Below are positions 33,534 through 42,200 of a stretch of DNA of 64,000 bases, piece after piece (position 1 is the stretch's first letter; each line of letters opens with the position of its first letter). The stretch comes from Clostridiales bacterium (lineage in GTDB: Bacteria; Bacillota; Clostridia; Christensenellales; Borkfalkiaceae). A program made the position numbers and the translations under genes. The stretch covers positions 62,001-126,000 of the forward strand of contig JAFLVP010000001.1 of assembly GCA_022508265.1 (NCBI GenBank), written 5' to 3'. The notes under the pieces are model-generated. The model saw only the letters and a list, made by a program, of their open reading frames with translations. It made no database searches and was not told the origin of the DNA.

Positions 33534-34654
33534 TGGGGGGAATCTACGTTCATATACCCTTTTGCAAGAGCAAATGTACCTACTGCGACTTTACGTCTTT
33601 CCCCGACAAGCTGTGCTTTGCCGAGGGCTATATGGCGTGCGTTTACCGTGAAATGGCTATGCGCAAAGAGGGGCTCAAAAATCATACCTTCGAAAGCCTG
33701 TACATTGGCGGCGGCACCCCCTCGGTTATAGACGAAAAATATATTGCAATGCTTGTTGCGGCGGCAAGGAAGAATTTCAATCTCACTCCGGATGCGGAAA
33801 TCACTATCGAGATGAATCCCGGCACCGTCAGTGCGGGCAAGATAGACACTTACCTTCGCTGCGGGATAAACAGATTTTCGGTGGGGCTTCAAACGGCAAA
33901 CGATGCGCAGCTGCGCGATTTGGGCAGAATACATACCATAAAAGATTTCTTGGCGTGTGCAAAACTTTTAAAGGGTCAAAATTTCAGCGCCGACGTAATG
34001 ATAGGGCTAAAAAATCAAACAATTTCCGATATTGAAAGGACTATCGAGGTCGCCGCAAGCGCGGGTGCAAGCCATATTTCAATGTATGCCCTCACTCCCG
34101 AGGACGGAACGCCCATCTACACGCAGTATTTAAACGGCGAACTGCCCGACAGCGACGAGGTTGCCGATATGTATGCGGCGGGCGTTAAAAAGCTTAAAAG
34201 CTTGGGCTTTGAAAGGTACGAGGTCTCGAATTTTTGCAAAAACGGCAGGTTCAGCCGCCACAACCTCAACTATTGGCGCAGGGGCGACTATATCGGTTTC
34301 GGAGTTGCGGCGTCCTCTTGTATAGACAACGTGCGCTTGACGAATACTTTCGATTTGGACGAGTATTTCAAGTGTATTCTGTCCTCGCATTTTGCAGTTA
34401 TCGATAGACAGGAGATTGACAAGGCGGGCAGGGAAGAGGAATTTATCATGCTTGCACTCCGTACGGAAGCGGGCTTGAATTTAAAGAATTTTAAAAGTCA
34501 ATTCGGCTGCGATTTTCCGGAAAAATATTGCAAGGCGATTGAAAAGACCCGCGAATATATTGAAGTTAACGATAATTTTGTTAAAATCAAGGAGCAGTAT
34601 TTATTCGTGCAAAACGGAATTATCGTAGAGTTTTTAAGGACAGACGAAGGCTGA
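33533..34654 (+). CDS. hemW: HemW-like radical SAM heme chaperone
   Basis: The 373-residue radical SAM protein has IYVHIPFCKSKCTYCDFTSF at the start (Cys-x3-Cys-x2-Cys), YIGGGTPSVID, ITIEMNPGTVS, INRFSVGLQT, ADVMIGL and RFSRHNLNYW. The CTYCDF form and the extra C-terminal domain fit HemW (formerly HemN-like) rather than true HemN. HemW binds heme and passes it to respiratory proteins. The GTG start overlaps the previous stop. hemW after lepA is a common order in Bacillota and supports the call. Confidence 0.9.
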   Translation: MGGIYVHIPFCKSKCTYCDFTSFPDKLCFAEGYMACVYREMAMRKEGLKNHTFESLYIGGGTPSVIDEKYIAMLVAAARKNFNLTPDAEITIEMNPGTVSAGKIDTYLRCGINRFSVGLQTANDAQLRDLGRIHTIKDFLACAKLLKGQNFSADVMIGLKNQTISDIERTIEVAASAGASHISMYALTPEDGTPIYTQYLNGELPDSDEVADMYAAGVKKLKSLGFERYEVSNFCKNGRFSRHNLNYWRRGDYIGFGVAASSCIDNVRLTNTFDLDEYFKCILSSHFAVIDRQEIDKAGREEEFIMLALRTEAGLNLKNFKSQFGCDFPEKYCKAIEKTREYIEVNDNFVKIKEQYLFVQNGIIVEFLRTDEG

Positions 34655-34662
34655 ATTTAAAT

Positions 34663-35172
34663 ATGGATTTTTCATACAGAAAGGCGACGATAGAGGAATC
34701 AAATCAGATTACCCGAATATACGAGTCTGCGCAAGCCTTTATGGAAGCGCACGGTAATCCGCAGTGGGCGAAGGGTTTCCCGGACGAAAATGACGTTCGC
34801 GGCGGCATATATGGGGGGATATTGTATTGCGTCATCGCAAATAGCGAGATTGCGGCAGTGTTTGCGGCAGTCAATCATGACGGAAATTACGATGAAATAG
34901 AGGGCAGCTGGCTGACCGAAGGAAATTATATTGCCGTGCACCGGGTTGCCGTAAGTGAAAAATATCGGAGTATTGGCGCCGCTAAATTTATTATAAATCA
35001 TGCCGCAGAAGAACTGGCCCGCACCCGTGGCAGAACGAGTATTCGTATAGATACTCACGAAATGAACAAACCTATGCGCGGTCTGCTTATCTCGCAGGGG
35101 TTTACCGAGTGCGGAAGCGTTTATATTTCGCGCGATTACTCAAAGCGCATCGCATACGAAAAAATATTGTAA
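34663..35172 (+). CDS. GNAT-family N-acetyltransferase
   Basis: The 169-residue protein starts FSYRKATIEESNQITRIYE, a standard GNAT opening. The acetyl-CoA loop is VAVSEKYRSIGAAKFIINHA. The late segment IRIDTHEMNKPMRGLLISQGF followed by CGSVYI fits the usual GNAT end. Substrate unknown. It follows hemW after eight bases and is closed by a bidirectional terminator. Confidence 0.88.
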   Translation: MDFSYRKATIEESNQITRIYESAQAFMEAHGNPQWAKGFPDENDVRGGIYGGILYCVIANSEIAAVFAAVNHDGNYDEIEGSWLTEGNYIAVHRVAVSEKYRSIGAAKFIINHAAEELARTRGRTSIRIDTHEMNKPMRGLLISQGFTECGSVYISRDYSKRIAYEKIL

Positions 35173-35191
35173 ATCGATTTGTGTAAAAATG

Positions 35192-35228
35192 TAGCCCGCC
35201 GCGCTTTTTAAAGCGCGGCGGGCTATTT
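35192..35228. terminator. Bidirectional terminator
   Basis: A 16-base perfect stem, TAGCCCGCCGCGCTTT against AAAGCGCGGCGGGCTA, between the GNAT gene and the minus-strand lipoprotein gene. Confidence 0.85.
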
Positions 35229-35259
35229 GCATAAACAGAATGTCCAAGATGTTTAAATT

Positions 35260-35910
35260 TTATAAACGGATTTTTTTGGAGGTTATTATTTTTCCGCGTT
35301 CGCCGTCCACGAGGTAGGCGTTCATATTTTTCTCTCTGTCGCACACGCCCACGTAGTAGTAGCAGCCGTTGTCGTATAAGAGGCGCACGTAAATCTCGCC
35401 CACAAATATATTTCCGTCCGTCAAAGAGGAGAATAGGCTTTTATCGTGATCGATAACGCAGTTTAGCGCCTGCTCGCAAGTAATTAGCGCGCCGGACTTG
35501 ACGCTCTGAACGGTGTATTCGGAAGCTTTTCCGTCGCAGTCGAGCTTAACTGCTATGCTACCCTCTTCGAAGGGTTTTGCGGTAAAACTTAAATAATAAT
35601 CGTTTTCAACCGCACGATAGTTCATCTCGCCGCCAAGCCCCTCGACGTCCACTTCAAGCGTCTCGGGATTTTTGGGCAGGGATACGAAAATTTCTATAAA
35701 ATCGGACACATCTCCCTTAATTCCGTCCGCAGCATAGGGCTGCTCGCGCTGCGAGCAGTAAATTTTAATCTGCGTATCGTCCCCCGCATACAGATAGATG
35801 TCCGTTCTCTTTTCGGAAATATAGTCGGAATATCTGATGCTTTTCGTGCAACCCGCAAGGGCAAAAGCGGCGATAAGCAGTCCGGCCGTAAACAATAATA
35901 CTTTTTTCAT
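35260..35910 (-). CDS. Predicted lipoprotein of unknown function
   Basis: ATG 35910 gives MKKVLLFTAGLLIAAFALAGC, a complete lipoprotein signal with lipobox LAGC; a longer frame starting at 35958 would bury it. The mature part is about 195 residues, predicted beta-rich, with several Asp/Glu and tyrosines (DIYLYAGDD, YYYVGVCDREKN near the end). No family recognised. It should sit on the outer face of the cytoplasmic membrane. Confidence 0.75.
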   Translation of the reverse strand: MKKVLLFTAGLLIAAFALAGCTKSIRYSDYISEKRTDIYLYAGDDTQIKIYCSQREQPYAADGIKGDVSDFIEIFVSLPKNPETLEVDVEGLGGEMNYRAVENDYYLSFTAKPFEEGSIAVKLDCDGKASEYTVQSVKSGALITCEQALNCVIDHDKSLFSSLTDGNIFVGEIYVRLLYDNGCYYYVGVCDREKNMNAYLVDGERGKIITSKKIRL

Positions 35911-35976
35911 ACTTAAAATATATGTGCCGCCCGCCCCGCAAATGACTTCAAAGCGCAATTTTAGTAAATTAAACAG

Positions 35977-36005
35977 TTGCGTTTTTCGGGCTGTTATGAT
36001 AAAAT
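35977..36005 (+). promoter_or_regulatory. Promoter of the small TPR-like membrane protein gene
   Basis: TTGCGT (35977-35982), 17-base spacer, TAAAAT (36000-36005). Confidence 0.65.
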
Positions 36006-36094
36006 ATAAAACGTTAATACATTATCGGTTTTTAAGGTTGCACTATAAAAAACGGCACTTTAAAATTAAAATCGTTTACTTTTAAGAGGAAGCT

Positions 36095-36670
36095 TTGAAA
36101 AAGATTATAATAAAAACTGCAATTATAACTTTTGCATCCGTCGTAGCGGCGCTTGCCCTTGCATTTGGAATTGCAAGCCTTGCGTTTCCTCAAGGCATGT
36201 CTAAAATCTGCGAGAATATGGGCAACTATAAGCTTGCGGCAAGCTATGCCGAACGCCAGTACGGGTATTCGGGCAGTACCGAGGATTTGTACCGCTGTGC
36301 CCTTCTGCACATCCGCATAGGCGACAGGAATAAAATAATCGAATACTGCGGAAAGCTCGTCGAAAAGCAGGATTTTGAGGAGCGGTGCGGCGATAACGTT
36401 CAGTACGTCTACGGCAATTACGCTACGGCGCTGTATCTTTCGGGGAAGGACGACGAGGCGATAGCCGTTGCAGATAAATCCGTAGGGGAAGGGTTCCACA
36501 TTCCCAACGCATACGCAGATTTGACTGTGAAGGTTGTAGAAAAATCAGATAAGGACTTCGCAAGCAAGCTACTTGGCGCGTTTGTGGAGCATGCGGGAAA
36601 GCTTCAATACGAGGAACAGCTCAGATATTTCAATGCCGTAAAAAACAGTCTTGAAGAGCTAATCGGTTAA
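36095..36670 (+). CDS. Membrane-anchored helical-repeat protein
   Basis: The protein has 191 residues and starts at TTG with AAGAGGAAG upstream. An N-terminal membrane helix (IIIKTAIITFASVVAALALAFGI) is followed by alpha-helical pairs of TPR-like spacing (GNYKLAASYAERQYGY, YGNYATALYLSGKDDEAIAVAD). Probably a bitopic protein with a protein-binding domain outside or at the membrane. No specific family. Confidence 0.65.
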   Translation: MKKIIIKTAIITFASVVAALALAFGIASLAFPQGMSKICENMGNYKLAASYAERQYGYSGSTEDLYRCALLHIRIGDRNKIIEYCGKLVEKQDFEERCGDNVQYVYGNYATALYLSGKDDEAIAVADKSVGEGFHIPNAYADLTVKVVEKSDKDFASKLLGAFVEHAGKLQYEEQLRYFNAVKNSLEELIG

Positions 36671-36726
36671 TATCCGTTGAAACAATTTTCTTAAATTTAA
36701 AAATAAATTCAATATCTATTTGCCTG

Positions 36727-36755
36727 TTGCTATTTTGTAAAGTGTATGCTATACT
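36727..36755 (+). promoter_or_regulatory. Promoter of helD
   Basis: TTGCTA (36727-36732), 17-base spacer, TATACT (36750-36755). Transcription would start near 36762, after the in-frame ATG at 36758, so ATG 36776 is the usable start. Confidence 0.7.
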
Positions 36756-36775
36756 AAATGGTAACAGGTTTTTTT

Positions 36776-39148
36776 ATGTTGGATTTCAAGTCTGCAAAAA
36801 ATTTAATCGAACCGCATAAACAGCCGGATAAAGAGTTTTTTCTGGACCTGCTTGACGGCGATAAACAGACGGAGTACGAGCATCGGCACATCTCCGCCCT
36901 TATGTTTATGCTCAAATTTTTGTATATCAGGAGAGTTCAACTGAAGATAAATTCACTCAAAAAGCAGAGGGAGGATCTGAAAACGAGTGAGGACAGCTCT
37001 GCCGAAAAGTATAAAAAGACGCTTGAAATCAATGCGGAGATTGCCCGCCTCAAAGGCAGGATAGAGGGGTTCAAGCCCTTCTTTGACGAGCCGTATTTTG
37101 CGAGGATGGATGTCACGGACGACAAGGAGGGTTATAACAGCTACTATATCGGCAAGCGCGGCGACGAGGGGCTTGAAATAGTCGATTGGCGTGCACCTCT
37201 CGCGAGAAAGTATTATCAAAAGAGCCGCACCTCCTTTTCAATAAACGAATATGACTATAAGCTTATTCTGCGCCGCGCATTGAGGACGAAGAGCGGCAAG
37301 GTTCTGGATATAAAAAACGAATATCTCTCCCTTTCGGACTATCTCTCCAAAGAGGAGATAGGGGGAAGGAACGAGGAGCTCATTTTCGACCCGTTTTTAA
37401 AAGAAATTCTCCAAAGCCGCAAGGAAAAGAGCGAAGTTTTAGATATTATCGAAACCATACAGGAACAGCAGTTTGAAATTATTACTCTGCCCGAGCGCGA
37501 TGAATTCGTTTTGCAGGGTGTGGCGGGCAGCGGCAAGACTATGATACTTTTGCATCGTCTGTCCTATATAATGTACAACAACGAGAGCATAAAACCCTCG
37601 GACGTGCTTGTGATAACCCCGTCCGATTCCTTCAACGCGTTCATTGACGAGCTGTCGCAAGTTTTAGAGCTTGAACGGGTAAAGACGAGCACGATAGACA
37701 GATATTTTATTAAAATGCTTAAAAGCGCGGGGGTGGATATTGATGGAAAAATCGGCCTTGATTTGCAATTGCCCCCCGAATATGCCTCGTTTATCTACTC
37801 GCAGGCATTTGTCGACGAGGTTGGAAGAAAGCTTTCAAAGATATACGATTCGGTGTTCGGGCTGTTCGCTTCGAGCGAGTGCGCTTTCTTTGCAACTGCC
37901 GTGAACGATGCCGCCGGAGAACAGATAGATAATTATGAGTGGCTGAAAAACTCCTCTCTGCGCGTCAGAAGGTGCGTTCTTGGAGAAATAAAGGAAAAAC
38001 AGGGCGGCGGGCTGTATTATACCAAGCAGTTCAGGTATCTGTTTAACTGTGTTCTCGACGTGCGCGAGTTTTTGGCACTCGTTGAAAAGGATGAGCGAAT
38101 GAAGGAATATGCGTTTTTCTACAACCGACTGCTCGTCTTTTATAAATCGCTGCGCTACATAAGGCGCAACGCGTACAAAATTTGCCATGGGGGGATACGT
38201 GATTTAACAGCGCTTAAAGCCACCGTTGAAAAAGAGATAGGCGATTTGGGGCGCTATAAAATAAGGACGGGAGAGAGCGAAACTTTGACTTATAGCGCGC
38301 AAATTGAAAAGCGCGAGCAGCTTAAAAATGAAATCGACGCCGCAATATGCCGTGTTGAAACCATTTCGAGCAGATTTGCCGCTACCTGTGATTTTGCCGA
38401 CGTGCTGCGGGGAGAGGTAAATTTAAGCAAGATAGGCAAGTGCGAAAACACCCTTGAAATAGCGCGCTTTTTCAATAAGGAAATTCTCCGCAAGATAAAG
38501 CGCAGACTGGGTGTGCAGACGACCGCCCTTTTAAGATGCGATGCCTTTGCGCTCTGTCACATATTGGTAACGCTCGGCTACAACCTCTCGCCAAAGCACG
38601 CCTTCGTGTTTGTAGACGAGGCGCAGGACATCTCGCCCGCAGAATACGCCGTTTTGAAGAAAGTAAACGACAGAGCGATATTCAATATCTTCGGCGATTT
38701 AAAGCAGAATATAACCCCGTACAGAGGGGTAAAAGATTGGGGCAATCTGGGCTATAAAGTTTATACCCTTGGGCTCAACTACCGAAATACCAACGAGATT
38801 GTGGAGTACGTAGCCGAAAAGCTTGGAATAGATATGCGTGCGATAGGGCTGAACGGTGCGGGCGTAGAGAGGATTTCAAAGCGCTCCGTAGCGGGCTGGC
38901 TTTCGGAGAAAAACGGGCTTAAAGCCGTCATATGTGCGCCTCAATCCTTTGAAGAGTACCGAAAAAAGAGCTACAACGTTATAGGTCAGACGGGTAAAAT
39001 TTCCAAGACCAAAATAAATATTATGACGGTGTACGAGAGCAAGGGACTTGAATTTACCGCCGTTGCCGTAGCGGACGAGGGGATGTCGGACAATGAGAAA
39101 TACGTTGCCTACACCCGAGCGCTTAAACATCTTGCAATTATGGAATAA
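36776..39148 (+). CDS. helD: HelD-like superfamily 1 helicase
   Basis: The 790-residue protein starts at ATG 36776, fixed by the promoter position. The N-terminal coiled-coil arm (about 45-100) and the DWRAPLARKYY motif near residue 140 are typical of HelD proteins, which dislodge RNA polymerase from DNA. The UvrD-like ATPase has LQGVAGSGKTMILLHRL (Walker A near residue 250), FVFVDEAQDISPAEY (Walker B), GDLKQNITPYRG, LNYRNTNEIVEYV, VYESKGLEF and YVAYTRALKHL (motif VI). Monocistronic with a terminator. It could also act as a DNA helicase IV-like enzyme. Confidence 0.88.
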   Translation: MLDFKSAKNLIEPHKQPDKEFFLDLLDGDKQTEYEHRHISALMFMLKFLYIRRVQLKINSLKKQREDLKTSEDSSAEKYKKTLEINAEIARLKGRIEGFKPFFDEPYFARMDVTDDKEGYNSYYIGKRGDEGLEIVDWRAPLARKYYQKSRTSFSINEYDYKLILRRALRTKSGKVLDIKNEYLSLSDYLSKEEIGGRNEELIFDPFLKEILQSRKEKSEVLDIIETIQEQQFEIITLPERDEFVLQGVAGSGKTMILLHRLSYIMYNNESIKPSDVLVITPSDSFNAFIDELSQVLELERVKTSTIDRYFIKMLKSAGVDIDGKIGLDLQLPPEYASFIYSQAFVDEVGRKLSKIYDSVFGLFASSECAFFATAVNDAAGEQIDNYEWLKNSSLRVRRCVLGEIKEKQGGGLYYTKQFRYLFNCVLDVREFLALVEKDERMKEYAFFYNRLLVFYKSLRYIRRNAYKICHGGIRDLTALKATVEKEIGDLGRYKIRTGESETLTYSAQIEKREQLKNEIDAAICRVETISSRFAATCDFADVLRGEVNLSKIGKCENTLEIARFFNKEILRKIKRRLGVQTTALLRCDAFALCHILVTLGYNLSPKHAFVFVDEAQDISPAEYAVLKKVNDRAIFNIFGDLKQNITPYRGVKDWGNLGYKVYTLGLNYRNTNEIVEYVAEKLGIDMRAIGLNGAGVERISKRSVAGWLSEKNGLKAVICAPQSFEEYRKKSYNVIGQTGKISKTKINIMTVYESKGLEFTAVAVADEGMSDNEKYVAYTRALKHLAIME

Positions 39149-39177
39149 GTTGCCTGCTATTACAGAATGAATGCTTT

Positions 39178-39210
39178 AATTGCCCCATATATGCGGGGCA
39201 ATTTTATTTT
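39178..39210 (+). terminator. Terminator after helD, made from repeat-like sequence
   Basis: AATTGCCCC pairs with GGGGCAATT around ATATATGC, followed by TTATTTT. The preceding ATGCTTT and the arm sequence resemble the intergenic repeat. Confidence 0.75.
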
Positions 39211-39274
39211 TTGCGTTATTTTTGCGGCAAAAGGTCAATAATCAACTTTGCGCACGGTGCGCAAGAGGAAAGTT

Positions 39275-42200
39275 ATGGCTGAAATAAACGAACAATATAA
39301 ATTCGAGCAAAAAATTTCCAAAGAGGAGTGCTGGCAAAGACGGCTGATTGATTTATCCTTAAAAAACAACGCGCTTCATTTCCGTTTTTGGCGGGACTGT
39401 CTGCATATTTTCTCTGCCGATATTTCGGCGTTTTGCGCCTCGCTTGAGAACTGCAACAAATACACTCTTTCAATAACTCCCTCGCCCGAATATGCTAAAT
39501 TCGGGGATTTATCGAGTAAAAACTCGGCAGAGCTCATAAATTTGGAGATGAAGTCGGCAAAAATGCGCTGCTATTCACCTGCGGATGGGTTCGAGGAGGT
39601 TGTCTCAACGCTCATAAGAAAGGCGCGCTCAGGCGAGGAAGAAGCGGGTACAAATACCCTATATCTCGCGCTGGGCTTTTTAAAATGGCGGCAAAGCGGC
39701 GACGGCGAGGATAAATTCGCGCCCATAGTTTTACTGCCTGCAAGACTCCGCCGACAGAAAAATTTGGGCATAATTTTAGAGGCCGGCGAGGAGTGCGAGG
39801 TAAACTCAACTTTAATCGAATTTTTAAAAAAGGAATATGAAATCGACCTGCGAGAAGCCAATTTCAAGGGGCTTTCCCCGCAGCAAATAATTAGTCTGTT
39901 TCGCGCGAAAACGGCACATATTACGGGGTGTATTGTCTATGAGGACATATATCTTGCACAGTTTACTTTCGCCAAATACGCTATGTGGGCGGATATTAAA
40001 AACAATATAAATATCTTCCGAAAAAACCCGCTTGTTGCAAGTCTTTTAGACGGTAAAAACAGACTTTCGAATAACGGTGTCGGGGATATTTCGGAGGACG
40101 GGAGCGACCCATCGTCCATTCTCACACCCCTGCCCTGCGACAGTACGCAGTTTTCGGCGATTGCCGAGAGCGCAATGGGCACGACCTTCGTTTTGCACGG
40201 CCCGCCCGGAACGGGCAAGAGCCAAACCATAACCAATATTATCGCAAACGCACTTGAAAGCGGCAAGCGGGTGTTGTTCGTGGCGCAAAAGCAGGCGGCT
40301 CTGCAGGTCGTAAAAAGGAGACTCGAATATATCGGTTTGGGCGAATTCTGCCTTGAGTTGCACTCGGGCAAGACGGCAAATAAAGGCGAAATCGTCCGCT
40401 CGATAGAAGACACGCTTGCTCTCTCTTCGGATTTCGACGAAAGCGCATACTTTGCCGCCGCCGAGAAATTTAAGGAGATAAGGCGCACCCTTATTGAACC
40501 CGTGTATGCGCTTCACAAAAAAAGGCGGCTGGGCGTTTCGGTCTGCGAGGGTATAGAAAATTATCTGAAAAACAAGGGCGCCCCCGATATTTTGAATATA
40601 GAGAGCTCCTTCTACGACGGGCTCACGCAAAGAAGGCTTGAGGAGTGCGAGAGTATGCTTATAGCCGCTCAGGCGGCGGCAAAAGAGTGCGGCGGAGTGT
40701 ACCGTTCGCCCTTTAAGGGGGTAAACTTGACTGAGTGCGACAAAAAAACGCGTTTTTCCGTTCTGTGCTCGTCAAACGCCGTCCTTACGGAGTTAAAGCA
40801 CCTTAAAAATTGCCTGAATATTTTCCTCGACGCGTTCAACCAGAAAATTTCGCGTTTAACCTGTAAAAAGCTTGAAAATCTTATAGCTATCTGCAAAACT
40901 CTGCAAGAGGGCAGTCTCTGCGAATTTTTTGACCTCGGCGAGGAGGAACTTCACAAATTTTACAATGCAAGTTTGAAATACGACGGGGAAATAGAGGCTT
41001 GGTTCAAGCGTTTCAAGTCCTTTCCCGATATTTCGAAATATTTGCCCGAGATGCAGTGTGAAATCAAAAAATGGGACGAAAATTACCGCTCCTCGCGCAC
41101 TTTGCTTGCCGTTCTTAAAAAGATTAATCGCTGTACAAACGCGCCTTTGCAGGAGAGCGAGGAGTTTAAATGGATAAAATGCGCCTACGGGATAGAGAGG
41201 ACAAAGGAGGAACTGTTCTCCGTCGGGCTGTCCTCGGCGTTTACGGGGTTCGGCGGGATAAACCGAAGAAAGCGCGCCGAATTTATGCGCCCCTTATATG
41301 AGTTTCATACGCTGTGTTTTAAGACCTTTAAGGATTACAATGCAAATTCATTCAACGGCGTGTGCGCAAATTACAAAGACGTACTCGACCCCGTAATTTC
41401 GGGGCTTATATCGGCGGCAGAGCGCTTTACGGACTGTTTAAGAGAACATCTCGATATTATTAAAGCCGAAAAAGTTTCCGCAGACGAGGACCTGTTCGAC
41501 TACTATACCAAAAAGTGCAGTGCGCTGATAGAAAATATAGATATGCTTCCTGCCTGGTGCAAGTACAAGGCGACGGAAAGCAGTTTGCGAGGTATCGGAC
41601 TGACCTTCATTGCCGACGCAATAGAGAGCGGTAAGATAAGCGGAGAACAAATTTTGTCCTCGTTCAGAAGGAATATTTACCGCAACTTCGTTCAGACGAG
41701 CATTGCCGCGGACGAGTGCCTTTGCTCGTTCTCGGCAGGCGTGCAGGACGAAAACGCGTCGGCGTTTGAGAAGCTTTTAGAGGAATTTTACGATTTGACC
41801 CGCAAAAAAATACGAAAAAGTTTAATTTCGAGACTGCCTATAAACCAAGCGGAGGGGGAGATAGCGACTGAAATTGCCAACTTTCAGCGAAAAATCAAGG
41901 GCAATTTGCGCAAATTCAAGCTGCGCGAGCTGTTCTATGAAATTCCAGCACTCTTAAAGGTCGTATCGCCCTGCGTGCTTATGAGCCCCGAAACGGTGTC
42001 CAAATTTCTGCCCGCCGATACCGAGCTGTTTGATATGGTTATTTTTGACGAAGCCTCGCAAATTCCCACCTGCGAAGCCGTGCCCGCCCTTGCCCGGGCA
42101 AAAAGCGCAATTATAGTCGGTGACCCCAAGCAGATGCCACCGACGGCGTTTTTTGCGGGTACCGTTCAGGACGGGGAATATCCCGAAATTGAGGACCTCG